A stretch of DNA of 64,000 nucleotides from a virus, in IMG/VR virus record IMGVR_UViG_3300029953_000012, positions 1 to 64,000 of that record, one strand, 5' to 3'. A program made the position numbers and the translations under genes. The notes under the pieces were generated by a model. The model worked only from the letters and a program-made list of their open reading frames with translations, was not told where the DNA came from and ran no database searches. Of the stretch, positions 8,078 through 16,023 are shown piece by piece (positions within the stretch are counted from its first letter, which is position 1; every line of letters starts with the position of its first letter).

Positions 8078-8544
8078 ACGACATTCAAGAATTTTCACTT
8101 TACTCTACCGAAGATTTTCGTGGAGAAATTTACACCATCTACAAAGATGGGTCTTTGCCGATTAAATTTAACCATGATAAGATTTGTATTAGATACAAGG
8201 ATGTTCTTGTTGGAATTCATGGAGACGCCAATACTTGGAAATTAATTAATTGTCTTTACGGTAGAGTTTTCTGTGTTTTGGTTGATAATCGCAAAGAGTC
8301 CAAAGATTACCTTAAGCATAAGACATATATTTTAAGTCACGAAAATAAAAAGCAACTCCTAATACCGCCGAATGTTGGTAATAGTTTCTTGGTTTTGTCT
8401 GACTTTTGTGTTTATAGTTATAAATTAAGTTATGTGGGCGAATATACTGACTGCGACAAACAATTTACTCTTCCATGGAATTCCTCAACTTTGAATATAA
8501 AATGGCCAATAACAAATCCTATTCTAAGCGAAAGAGATGCTTAA
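8062..8544 (+). CDS. RmlC-like cupin, sugar 3,5-epimerase family
   Basis: A 160-residue cupin related to dTDP-4-dehydrorhamnose 3,5-epimerase. Visible family landmarks are FSLYSTEDFRGEIYTIY at the start (with the conserved 'D.RG...' turn), VLVGIHGDANTWKLINCLYG near residue 50 (family 'RGlH......K.v.c..G', with His-56 as the candidate catalytic base) and LIPPNVGNSFLVLSD ('ipp.faHgf.vl', where the usual His is Asn here). The missing second His suggests altered chemistry, for example epimerisation at only one carbon as in the GDP-heptose enzymes of Campylobacter, or a ketoisomerase. It starts inside the end of the methyltransferase gene, so translation is coupled. Confidence 0.78.
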   Translation: MEASLNDIQEFSLYSTEDFRGEIYTIYKDGSLPIKFNHDKICIRYKDVLVGIHGDANTWKLINCLYGRVFCVLVDNRKESKDYLKHKTYILSHENKKQLLIPPNVGNSFLVLSDFCVYSYKLSYVGEYTDCDKQFTLPWNSSTLNIKWPITNPILSERDA

Positions 8545-8577
8545 ATAAATACTTTGGTTTAATTTACACATTTAACA

Positions 8578-8583
8578 TATAAT
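8578..8583 (+). promoter_or_regulatory. -10 box directly in front of HNH endonuclease
   Basis: A perfect TATAAT lies 6 bases before the ATG at 8590, so transcription would start at or next to the start codon. The -35 region (TTGGTT at 8554-8559, 18-base spacing) is weak. The arrangement matches several other genes in this window and predicts a leaderless mRNA for the endonuclease, independent of the sugar operon. Confidence 0.55.
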
Positions 8584-8589
8584 AAGTAT

Positions 8590-9144
8590 ATGGGTAGAAA
8601 ATCGACATTTGAAAATTATCGTGGTAAAATTATAAATGGAGTTCAACTTTTAGATAAAAAAGGAATTATTAATGGTAGATTAATAGTAAATTGTAAATGT
8701 ATCCCATGTGGGAAAATATTTGAAGAACAATTTCATAATGTCTATCATGGCGGCAGAAGAAGCTGTGGTTGTTTGGTCGGAGCCAAAAAATCAAAAAGTG
8801 TCAGGTGGAAGGGTTTTGGAGAAATAGGAAAAAGTTATTTTACCTCTCTTAAGAGGGGTGCGAAATCACGCAATTTAATTTTCGATATCTCTTTAGAATA
8901 TATGTGGGAACTTTTTTTACAACAAAATAGAAAATGTATCATGACAGGAGAAGTGTTAAAATTTTCTGATTCGAGGATAAGCTGTAATGGAACGGCATCT
9001 TTAGATAGAAAAGACCCAAAAATTGGATATGTAAAAGGAAACATCCAGTGGATTAGGAAAGATATAAATTTCATGAAACAAACCAAGAATGATTTAGAAT
9101 TTTTAGATATAGTGGGAAAAATATCAAAATATAGAAATTTATGA
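8590..9144 (+). CDS. HNH-type homing endonuclease (freestanding)
   Basis: A 184-residue protein of a common phage HNH family. The N-terminal 70 residues hold a zinc-binding-like region (CKCIPCGKIFEEQF, then RRSCGCLVG). The middle has KGFGEIGKSYFTSLKRGAKS and the 'fdis.eymWelFlqQnrkC' helix near residue 112. The C-terminal part has ASLDRKDPKIGYVKGNIQWI near residue 137, the LDR...GY..GN.qWv signature that ends the HNH finger, then DINFMK. It lies between the RmlC-like and GMD genes, with its own -10 box upstream and an ATGA overlap with the GMD gene. The surrounding sugar genes make sense as one unit without it, so it looks like an inserted selfish element. Confidence 0.85.
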   Translation: MGRKSTFENYRGKIINGVQLLDKKGIINGRLIVNCKCIPCGKIFEEQFHNVYHGGRRSCGCLVGAKKSKSVRWKGFGEIGKSYFTSLKRGAKSRNLIFDISLEYMWELFLQQNRKCIMTGEVLKFSDSRISCNGTASLDRKDPKIGYVKGNIQWIRKDINFMKQTKNDLEFLDIVGKISKYRNL

Positions 9145-10295
9145 GTAAAATAAAAAATGTTATCATCACTGGCGTCTCTGGTCAGGATGGTTCTTATATG
9201 TCGGACTACTTATTGGAAAATACAGACTGTAAAGTTTTTGGCATGATTCGTCGTTCATCTAAACCCGACTATTCTAATCTTCAAAAAGCACTAAAAAATC
9301 CAAGATTTGAGTTTGTAATTGGAGATTTATCCGATTCAAACTCAATTGAAAATCTTGTAAGGGAAATTCAGCCTGATTATTTTATTAATTTTGCCGCTCA
9401 GTCTTTTGTAGGTGCTAGTTGGCAAATTTCAGAACAAACTTTTGACGTTACTGCCACTGGAGTTTTAAGAATTCTTGAGTCTATTCGTAAACACACACCA
9501 CACTGCCGCTTCTATAGCGCCGGGAGTTCGGAAGAGATGGGGGACGTAATTTACTCACCACAAGATATAAATCATCCAATACGACCTCGCAGCCCCTACG
9601 CCGCCGCCAAAGCAGCCAGTCGATTTCTTACCAAGGTCTATAGAGAGTCTTATAATCTTTATGCTGTTCACTGCATTCTTTACAATCATGAATCAGAAAG
9701 ACGTGGAGAAGAGTTTGTTACCCGCAAAATAACAAAAAATGTAGCCAGAATCAAGTATGCTATCGATAATAGAATTAATTTTGGTCCACTCGAATTAGGA
9801 AACATTGATTCAAAGAGGGATTGGTCACATGCTAAAGATTTTGTAGAGGGTATTTGGCTTATGATGAATCAACCAATCCTTATTGAGACTGATGGCGTCA
9901 AGCATCAAAAAGGAACTTGCTGCGGCACAATCATTGACCACAAGCCAAAAGAATACATCCTTTCCTCTGGAGAAACCCATTCTATTAGGGAGTTTGTTGA
10001 AAAGGCTTTTAAAGTAGCAGGGATTAATGGTACTTGGATTGGCAAAGGCCAAGAAGAGGTATTTATTAGAACATTAAATTATCCTAATGCTACTTTAGGT
10101 GGTGGCTGTTTAGTGAAAATTAATCCTAAATTTTATCGTCCTGCTGAAGTTGACATTCTTTTAGGTGATTCAGCTCCCGCTCGTGAAGAATTAGGCTGGA
10201 AACCAAAGATTTCGTTTGACAAACTTGTGTCTGGTATGGTATTATCAGATATAGATGAGTTCCGAAAAGCCCAAAAAGCCGCGCAAACCCAGTAA
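9141..10295 (+). CDS. gmd: GDP-mannose 4,6-dehydratase
   Basis: A 384-residue extended SDR of GMD type. It has the NADP-binding ITGVSGQDGSYM at residues 9-20 (TGxxGQDGS is diagnostic), GMIRRSSKPDYSNL, the D..D loop GDLSDSNSIENLV, the strongly conserved NFAAQSFVGASWQISEQTF, the catalytic FYSAGSSEEMGDV with RPRSPYAAAKAAS (Ser, Glu and YxxxK), then LYNHESERRGEEFVTRKIT and LGNIDSKRDWSHAKDFVEGI. All catalytic elements look intact. The enzyme makes GDP-4-dehydro-6-deoxymannose, precursor of fucose, rhamnose, perosamine or, with heptose substrates, GDP-6-deoxyheptoses. It starts in an ATGA overlap with the HNH gene. GMD genes are known from cyanophages and other large phages. Confidence 0.93.
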   Translation: MSKIKNVIITGVSGQDGSYMSDYLLENTDCKVFGMIRRSSKPDYSNLQKALKNPRFEFVIGDLSDSNSIENLVREIQPDYFINFAAQSFVGASWQISEQTFDVTATGVLRILESIRKHTPHCRFYSAGSSEEMGDVIYSPQDINHPIRPRSPYAAAKAASRFLTKVYRESYNLYAVHCILYNHESERRGEEFVTRKITKNVARIKYAIDNRINFGPLELGNIDSKRDWSHAKDFVEGIWLMMNQPILIETDGVKHQKGTCCGTIIDHKPKEYILSSGETHSIREFVEKAFKVAGINGTWIGKGQEEVFIRTLNYPNATLGGGCLVKINPKFYRPAEVDILLGDSAPAREELGWKPKISFDKLVSGMVLSDIDEFRKAQKAAQTQ

Positions 10296-10656
10296 TCAAC
10301 AGGTACTGATTGGTAAATTTGTTGACCCATCATCATTTTCTAATAAGTACTTCTGGCCAAGGGAGATGAAAATGGCCAACAAACTCGTTGCGGAGTATAA
10401 TTTGGAGTTTCTCCTCTGGGTAATCCCACCATACGGCAAGAAAGTACCTTCATTGGCATATTTTATGGCTGATTATGGTAAACAATATTTAAGTGAACAA
10501 TATTTTAATTATTTAAAACAAACCACCGACCTTTCACCAAAAAACGAAAAGATTGTGCTATCTGACACTAAAATAGGAGAGGACGCGCCAATTATCAGTA
10601 GTGGGCCTAAAACATTAAAAGAATTTCTAAGTTTATTTACAAATAAAACAACATAA
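10255..10656 (+). CDS. Unknown phage protein (133 aa)
   Basis: A 133-residue protein with a basic, proline-rich N-terminus (SSEKPKKPRKPSNQQ) followed by a globular part (FSNKYFWPREMKMANKLVAE, then LEFLLWVIPPYGKKVPSLAY). The ATG at 10255 lies within the end of the GMD gene (41-base overlap). The next in-frame ATG would remove over a third of the protein and the conserved-looking aromatic segment, so the long form is preferred. It ends just before the RecA-like gene and may be a replication or recombination accessory protein by position only. No family recognised. Confidence 0.6.
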   Translation: MSSEKPKKPRKPSNQQVLIGKFVDPSSFSNKYFWPREMKMANKLVAEYNLEFLLWVIPPYGKKVPSLAYFMADYGKQYLSEQYFNYLKQTTDLSPKNEKIVLSDTKIGEDAPIISSGPKTLKEFLSLFTNKTT

Positions 10657-10660
10657 AATT

Positions 10661-11821
10661 ATGGCAAAAAAAGAAAAAGAAGAGTTTATTGATTCCGTAA
10701 AAATTGCAGCAGAGAACTTTTTTAAGGCAAATAAAGATAATATTTATAGCCCCGACCAAGTATCAGAACCATTTACCGTCTCTACTGGCGTAATTGGACT
10801 TGATACTATGCTGGGAGGAGGCGTCCCTAGTGGTATTTTATGTCGTTTACTTGGGCCTCCTTCTACCGGAAAATCGTCCGAAGGTCTTTTGATTATAAAG
10901 AATTTCTTGGAAACTCGCAAGAAATCTCGTGGTTTGATTATACCTACTGAAGCTCGTCTTACCGAAAAACTTCAAAATCGTTCTGGCGTAAAATTTGTTC
11001 ATAGTCCAGAGGAATGGGTTAATGGAACCTGTTTGATTTTGCCAATGAATATTTACGAAAAAATTGCTAATTTTATTTGGACTTTGGTAAAAACCAATGA
11101 ACTTCATAAAAAAGAAGATAGAGAAAATTTTATTATCATGATTGATTGTATGGACTATTTAGTTCTTGCAGATGATATGAAAAAAGAACTAGGCGAATCT
11201 AATAAAGTAGCTGGTCCTCAATATTTAACCAAAATGATGTGGACAAAAATAGCTCTTCCTTTTAACGCTGGACAACATATTTTATTGGCTACTTCTCAAC
11301 AAAGTGCCGCTCCTAAGATAGACAAATATGCAAAAGACCCGCTTCGTCAAGGTGGTTCTAGTGGTGGTACGAATGTCCAGTATCAAGCTTCTTTGGTGTT
11401 AGATTTTAGTTTGCGTTATGAAGGAGACTATATTCTTGCTGATGAAAATCTTGAAAAATATGACGAAAAGAAAAACCCAAAAATTGGTCATATTGTTAAG
11501 GGATTTATTCGTAAATCTGACAATGAAAAGTATGATGCAAAATTTGAATATGCCGTAAAATATGGACGTAATAATGGTAACAGTATTTGGGTCGAAAAAG
11601 ATGTGCTTGACCAATTACTTACTTGGGGTCTCTTAAAAAGAGAGGGTAACAAGGAAAAAGGTTCTTTATTATTTGATGAATCCTTAATAAAAGAATTAGA
11701 ATCTATAGATAAAGACATTCCTAATAAATTCAGAGGAATAAATGCTGCTTTGAAATATTTAGAATCAAACGCTGCTATTACCAACTTTTTAAATGAAAAG
11801 CTAAAAGCTAGTCTTTGCTAA
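10661..11821 (+). CDS. RecA/UvsX-like recombinase
   Basis: A 386-residue RecA-family ATPase. It has STGVIGLDTMLGGGVPSGIL near residue 41, Walker A GPPSTGKS at 65-72, an acidic Walker B strand FIIMIDCMDYLVLADDM near residue 158, and a later glycine-rich KDPLRQGGSSGGTNVQYQAS region near 227 that matches the DNA-binding L2/sensor segment ('GG.al.y.as'). A long N-terminal helix (residues 1-30) could mediate polymerisation. The length is similar to UvsX and phage RecA. It should drive strand exchange in recombination-dependent replication and repair. No Shine-Dalgarno is seen before the ATG. Its stop overlaps the next start (TAATG), coupling it to the nuclease gene. Confidence 0.88.
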   Translation: MAKKEKEEFIDSVKIAAENFFKANKDNIYSPDQVSEPFTVSTGVIGLDTMLGGGVPSGILCRLLGPPSTGKSSEGLLIIKNFLETRKKSRGLIIPTEARLTEKLQNRSGVKFVHSPEEWVNGTCLILPMNIYEKIANFIWTLVKTNELHKKEDRENFIIMIDCMDYLVLADDMKKELGESNKVAGPQYLTKMMWTKIALPFNAGQHILLATSQQSAAPKIDKYAKDPLRQGGSSGGTNVQYQASLVLDFSLRYEGDYILADENLEKYDEKKNPKIGHIVKGFIRKSDNEKYDAKFEYAVKYGRNNGNSIWVEKDVLDQLLTWGLLKREGNKEKGSLLFDESLIKELESIDKDIPNKFRGINAALKYLESNAAITNFLNEKLKASLC

Positions 11822-12237
11822 TGAGACTTTATGATGTAAATGGCCGACTTGTTAATAGAAATGTTAGCAAGTATTCGATAAAATGGGACGGCAAGTGTCG
11901 TTCTAATATACAATTTACTGTAAAGAAATTTCTGCGTCCTTACTGGGAGCCACACATTATGTTCGAAGAGTTTCCGGTATTTGGCACCAAATTAAAGGTA
12001 GATATCTTAAATTTGACCATGAAAATAGCCATTGAAGTTAATGGCAATCAACACGAATCTTATAATTCTTTTTTTCATAAAGGTAATCCGGCTAATTTCT
12101 TAAAAGGATTTAAGAATGATGATAAAAAAATAAAATGGCTGGAATTAAATGGATTCAAAGTAATAGAAATATACGAAAATGAAGTCCCACACCTATCCCG
12201 CGAATTCTTCAAAGAGAAATTTGACATTACACTTTAA
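11821..12237 (+). CDS. Restriction-fold / VSR-like nuclease
   Basis: A 138-residue protein with a compact endonuclease core. MFEEFPVFGTKLKVDILNLT is followed by KIAIEVNGNQHESY, i.e. a D (in KVDI) then E-x-N-G-x-Q-H, the PD-(D/E)XK-like pattern seen in VSR and DUF559 nucleases ('.lDf......aiEvdG.qH'). The C-terminal part KIKWLELNGFKVIEIYENEV matches the 'R...L...Gy.Virf.e.ev' helix-strand that closes this fold. The start at 11821 is chosen because the ATG overlaps the RecA stop (TAATG); an in-frame TTG lies two codons upstream. It probably processes recombination intermediates or acts as a freestanding endonuclease. Confidence 0.75.
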   Translation: MRLYDVNGRLVNRNVSKYSIKWDGKCRSNIQFTVKKFLRPYWEPHIMFEEFPVFGTKLKVDILNLTMKIAIEVNGNQHESYNSFFHKGNPANFLKGFKNDDKKIKWLELNGFKVIEIYENEVPHLSREFFKEKFDITL

Positions 12238-12284
12238 TTTTTTTTATATAAAAAATATTATTTAATAAGTGATTAAATATCCCT

Positions 12285-12290
12285 TATAAT
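12285..12290 (+). promoter_or_regulatory. -10 box upstream of 12306 gene
   Basis: A perfect TATAAT in the 68-base gap after the nuclease gene, 15 bases before the ATG at 12306. It is followed by AAGAAGG, a good Shine-Dalgarno. A -35 candidate (TTAATA, 12262-12267, 17-base spacing) is weak. Confidence 0.45.
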
Positions 12291-12305
12291 AAAGAAGGTG
12301 TAATT

Positions 12306-12608
12306 ATGCTTAAGATGTCAAACACAAAAAAAATTGAACCATCAGATGGCACGATACCATTACCTGTTATTAATCAACTTAATGAACATACTGCCGGTGG
12401 ATTTATATTATTTTATTTTAATAGCAAGGATGGAACCCCAGAAGAATTTATTACATTCGATTCTCCCGCTCATTGTTTAGCCCTTGAACAACATGTAGGA
12501 AACTGGTCTACAGCCATCAAAGAAATAAATATTGATATGGAAAAACACCATATTATAAGTTCCTGTCAATCTGAAAAAAAACAAGATGGTGAAGGTCAGG
12601 AAGTTTAA
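12306..12608 (+). CDS. Unknown small protein (100 aa)
   Basis: A 100-residue protein preceded by TATAAT and AAGAAGG. FILFYFNSKDGTPEEFITFD, followed by AHCLALEQHVGNWSTAIKEI, suggests a strand pair plus a helix. The C-terminus is polar (QSEKKQDGEGQEV). A second in-frame ATG three codons in (12315) is possible, but the Shine-Dalgarno spacing favours 12306. No family recognised. It lies just before the helicase promoter and may be a replication accessory protein. Confidence 0.6.
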   Translation: MLKMSNTKKIEPSDGTIPLPVINQLNEHTAGGFILFYFNSKDGTPEEFITFDSPAHCLALEQHVGNWSTAIKEINIDMEKHHIISSCQSEKKQDGEGQEV

Positions 12609-12610
12609 TC

Positions 12611-12641
12611 TTGACATTTTTGGAAGTATTAGGCATACTAT
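12611..12641 (+). promoter_or_regulatory. Promoter of dnaB-intein gene
   Basis: TTGACA at 12611-12616 is a perfect -35. The -10 is either CATACT (12634-12639, 17-base spacer) or TACTAT (12636-12641, 19-base spacer). The ATG at 12650 follows 8-10 bases later, so the transcript would have almost no leader, although AAAGGA lies right before the ATG. The TTGAC(A/T)...TAnnnT layout recurs at 17116, 19419 and 37356. Confidence 0.7.
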
Positions 12642-12649
12642 AAAGGAAT

Positions 12650-15127
12650 ATGCCCTTACAATCTCTTCAAATAGAAAAACATGTTATAGGTGGTCTAATA
12701 AATAATCAAGACGTAATCGCTGAAATTGATGGATTCGTTAAGGGAAATGACTTCGTTGCACAGCCTCATTCGACTATTTTTAATATTTTAGTTTCTTCTT
12801 ATCTTGCAAAAGAGACTATTGACAAGGTTATTCTTGCTCAAAAGATTAAAAATTTAGGTATTTCATTTAAAGATAACATAAATATTTATGATTATATTGA
12901 AAGTATTTCGTTTGCTCCTATTACTAAAGAAGCTACAATTCGAGCCTGTAAAGAGTTAGTTAGGTACCGAGTTCTTAGAGATATTGATTCTACTCTTTCT
13001 GTTATGAAAGAGAAGATAAATAATAGCGGTAATGATGATTTAACCGAAACCATTTCTTCTATTGACGCTGTATATGGCCACAGAATGAATGCTTTCGAGG
13101 CCACAGACGAACCAAAAATTCTTTTTGAGGGATTTTATGATGAAGTAGAAGAACGAGGTAATAATCCAGTTAATGAAACTGGTCTAGCTACTCCATATGC
13201 GGAATTCAATCGTTTTTATGGAGGTTTTAGAAGGAAAAATCTTTATATTATAGCTGCTAGGGCCAAGGCTGGCAAAGCCCTTGAAGAAAATACTCCAATC
13301 CCAACTCCGAAAGGATTTACAAAAATAAAAGACCTTGTTATTGGAGATGAAGTGTTTGCTGTTGATGGCAGTATTACTACAGTTACAAACATAGCGAAAT
13401 GGAATAATAGAAATTTATTTAAAGTAAATACTTGTGATAATCAACATGTAATTTGCGATGAAGAACACGAGTGGACTATCAAAAAACGAGTTGATTATAA
13501 ATGGGAAACAATAAACACAAAATTATTATATCAATACAACAAATCACAAGAAAATAAAAAACGTCCACAAACTCCATCTTTACCTATTTCTGGTGCATTA
13601 CGTCTTCCAGAAATATCTTTACCAATTGACCCATATATTTTAGGTATATGGTTGGGAGACGGAACTTCTGCTACAACACATATTACGACATCCGACAAAT
13701 TTATTGTAAATAAATTAAAGGAATTTGCTGTAAAAAATAATTTAACCGTTAAAAATCCAGAAAAATATAAATATACTCTATCAAATAATTGGAAGGGAAA
13801 TGTTTTTCTTGATAATCTTAAAAATCTTAATTTAATAAACAACAAACATATCCCTAGTATCTATCTAAGGGCATCCATCGACCAAAGAAAATCCCTGCTT
13901 CAAGGGCTAATTGATAGCGATGGATGTACCTCTAAAAGAAATGGCAGAGTAGAATTCTGTAATAAAAATGAAATATTATCCATTCAAACACTAGAATTAG
14001 TACATTCTATTGGTATTAAGGCTTCTATGCGAGCCAATAAATCCTCTTTATATGGAAAGGATTGTGGAATACGATATAGAATATGTTTCTTTTATAATGA
14101 AGCGTGTCTTTTACCCAGAAAAAAGATTAATTTTTCAAAAAGGAAAGAAAAATTTTCTAATAGACACATAAAGGCGGTTCCTTATGGTACCGGAAATACC
14201 GTATGTATTGAAATTAAACATAACTCTCATTTGTATCTATGCGGAAACGCCATGATTCCTACCCATAATAGTACTCTCTTAGCCGAAATGGGATGTGAAA
14301 TGAGTCGTATTCATGATTGTCCTGTTTTAATATTAGATACAGAAATGTCCCGTGAAGAAGTAAAGTATCGTTCTGGTGCAGCCAAATCAGAAGTCCCACT
14401 CTGGTATCTTAAAACTGGAAATTGGCGTAAGAATCCAGAGTATGTCAGAAAAGTCAGAGAAGGGTCGGTTAAGGGTCTGCATAATAAATACCCCAAAGTA
14501 TATCACATGTCGGTTGGTAATAAGTCTATTGAAGAAATAGCCTCTATCTGCCGCCGTTGGTACTTGAGAATAGTTGGTCGTGGCAAAGATTGCTTGGTTA
14601 TTTATGACTATGTAAAAATGGTAGGTAATGACGAAAGACAGCGTAAGGAATATCAGGAAATGGGCGATAAAGTTGATTTCTTAAAGAAGTTGGCTGAAGA
14701 ATTAGATTTGCCTATTGTAACTGCATGTCAAAATAATAGAGAGGGTGTGGTCGGTGGTCGTGAAGCCTCAGAAATCTCTGATGACGAAAGGTCAATTGGT
14801 ATTTCCGACCGTATTACCCATTTCGCTTCTGGTGTGTGGATTTTCAGAAGAAGAACTCCAGAAGAAATTATTCTAGACACAGTGGAAAGTGGAACTCACA
14901 AATTAATTGAAGTAGTCTGTCGCGAACAAGGAAAGGATGCGGCTGGACACCAAGATAATATTAGACGAGTTTTTCCTGATGATAAAGTGAAATATGTTAA
15001 GAATTTCATTAATTTCAATATCAATAACTTTAGCGTTGAAGAGAGAGGGTCATTGTTAGATTCTATAGCTAGACAAAATGCCCAGTTTCGAGTAGCCAAT
15101 CCCGAACCCGCCGAATTAACCTTATGA
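12650..15127 (+). CDS. dnaB: DnaB-type replicative helicase with intein
   Basis: An 825-residue precursor: extein 1-209, intein 210-540, extein 541-825. The spliced helicase would be 494 residues, normal for DnaB. The N-terminal domain (MPLQSLQIEKHVIGGLINN, 'lE..vLg.ll.') is the DnaB helical collar. The intein splits the P-loop: ARAKAGK (203-209) joins S541 to give A-R-A-K-A-G-K-S, with Ala in place of the first Gly of Walker A. After the intein come LILDTEMSREEVKYRSGA, LVIYDYVKMVG (Walker B), LKKLAEELDLPIVTACQNNR and the RecA-core end. It should unwind DNA at the fork with the primase, whose gene overlaps its end by four bases. It has its own promoter. Confidence 0.93.
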   Translation: MPLQSLQIEKHVIGGLINNQDVIAEIDGFVKGNDFVAQPHSTIFNILVSSYLAKETIDKVILAQKIKNLGISFKDNINIYDYIESISFAPITKEATIRACKELVRYRVLRDIDSTLSVMKEKINNSGNDDLTETISSIDAVYGHRMNAFEATDEPKILFEGFYDEVEERGNNPVNETGLATPYAEFNRFYGGFRRKNLYIIAARAKAGKALEENTPIPTPKGFTKIKDLVIGDEVFAVDGSITTVTNIAKWNNRNLFKVNTCDNQHVICDEEHEWTIKKRVDYKWETINTKLLYQYNKSQENKKRPQTPSLPISGALRLPEISLPIDPYILGIWLGDGTSATTHITTSDKFIVNKLKEFAVKNNLTVKNPEKYKYTLSNNWKGNVFLDNLKNLNLINNKHIPSIYLRASIDQRKSLLQGLIDSDGCTSKRNGRVEFCNKNEILSIQTLELVHSIGIKASMRANKSSLYGKDCGIRYRICFFYNEACLLPRKKINFSKRKEKFSNRHIKAVPYGTGNTVCIEIKHNSHLYLCGNAMIPTHNSTLLAEMGCEMSRIHDCPVLILDTEMSREEVKYRSGAAKSEVPLWYLKTGNWRKNPEYVRKVREGSVKGLHNKYPKVYHMSVGNKSIEEIASICRRWYLRIVGRGKDCLVIYDYVKMVGNDERQRKEYQEMGDKVDFLKKLAEELDLPIVTACQNNREGVVGGREASEISDDERSIGISDRITHFASGVWIFRRRTPEEIILDTVESGTHKLIEVVCREQGKDAAGHQDNIRRVFPDDKVKYVKNFINFNINNFSVEERGSLLDSIARQNAQFRVANPEPAELTL
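13277..14269 (+). mobile_element. Class 3 intein with LAGLIDADG homing endonuclease
   Basis: 331 residues (A210-N540 of the precursor). Block A reads ALEENTPIPTPKGFTKIKDL, so the first residue is Ala instead of Cys or Ser. The class 3 triad is visible: Trp275 in block B (DEEHEWTI), Cys519 in block F (NTVCIEI) and Thr538 in block G (MIPTHN), with the terminal His539-Asn540 and Ser541 as the +1 extein residue. In class 3 inteins the block F Cys forms the first branched intermediate. Between the splicing blocks lies a two-motif LAGLIDADG endonuclease: LGIWLGDG (331-338) and LLQGLIDSDG (416-425), both with the catalytic acidic residue. It appears intact for splicing and homing. The insertion point is within the P-loop of the helicase. 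Confidence 0.9.
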
Positions 15128-16023
15128 GTGTTTTAGAAGTATTAAATAACATTGGTTACGTCCAACTTAATGACTTCGGTCTTCATTGGCGTTGCGACCC
15201 CTTGTACCGTCAGTGTCGCAGTCGTAATTCTTTAGCCATTAAAAAAGACACCGGACAGTGGTTTGACCATTCAGAACGTATTGGAGGTAGTCTCGCCCAG
15301 TTAATTCAGACTACTCTTAATTTGCCTTCAATTGAAGCCACTAAACAATATTTGGGAGACTTACCTATTACCGTAGATACCAGAGAGTTGGTTGAACTTA
15401 GTGATATAAAGAAGTTCCCAATAGATATCTTAGTAAAACTCCAAAAAGACAACTCTTATTGGCGTTCTCGTGGTATTAGTGATGCTACCTTAGACCTATT
15501 TAAAGGTGGAGTGGTTAATACCAAAGGAAGGATGATAGGAAGATATGTCTTTCCTATTTTTGACGAACGAAAAGACCTCATAGGTTTTGCAGGAAGATTA
15601 CTCTATAAAAGTGATACGGCTCCTAAATGGAAGTTATTGGGTCAGAAAAAGAACTTTATTTTTCCATTAGATAATGATTCCGATATTCGCAAACAGAATT
15701 CCGTTATTCTAGTTGAATCCATTGGAGATTGTTTAAAAATTATGGATTGTGGAATTTTTAATGTCTTAGTTACCTTTGGAGTTAGTCTTAGTACCAAAGT
15801 TATTCAACATCTTTTAAAACTCGACGTGGGGAAGATACTTATATCTCTTAATAATGACGAAGACGCGGGATTTGTCGGAAATCAGGCTTCAGAAGAATAT
15901 AGGGCTGAATTACATAAATATTTTGATGCAAACCAAATCATTGTAGCACTGCCTACAGCCAAAGATTTCGGAGAGATGTCCTGCGAAGAAATTAAAGTCT
16001 GGAAGGAAAAGTATTTGGCATGA
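15124..16023 (+). CDS. DNA primase, DnaG-like with Toprim domain
   Basis: A 299-residue short primase. The N-terminus (GLHWRCDPLYRQCRSRNSLA, then G-Q-W-F-D-H) resembles the partially degraded zinc/CHC2-like domain of phage primases; only some Cys remain. The catalytic core has YWRSRGISDATLDLFKGGVV and GRYVFPIFDERKDLIGFAGR ('i.fPi.d..g.i.gf.gR'), then the Toprim Glu at E198 in VILVESIGDCLKIM and the acidic NNDEDAGFVG for metal binding. It makes primers for the phage replisome. It overlaps dnaB by four bases and the following nuclease gene by four bases (ATGA), so helicase, primase and nuclease form one operon. Confidence 0.88.
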   Translation: MSVLEVLNNIGYVQLNDFGLHWRCDPLYRQCRSRNSLAIKKDTGQWFDHSERIGGSLAQLIQTTLNLPSIEATKQYLGDLPITVDTRELVELSDIKKFPIDILVKLQKDNSYWRSRGISDATLDLFKGGVVNTKGRMIGRYVFPIFDERKDLIGFAGRLLYKSDTAPKWKLLGQKKNFIFPLDNDSDIRKQNSVILVESIGDCLKIMDCGIFNVLVTFGVSLSTKVIQHLLKLDVGKILISLNNDEDAGFVGNQASEEYRAELHKYFDANQIIVALPTAKDFGEMSCEEIKVWKEKYLA

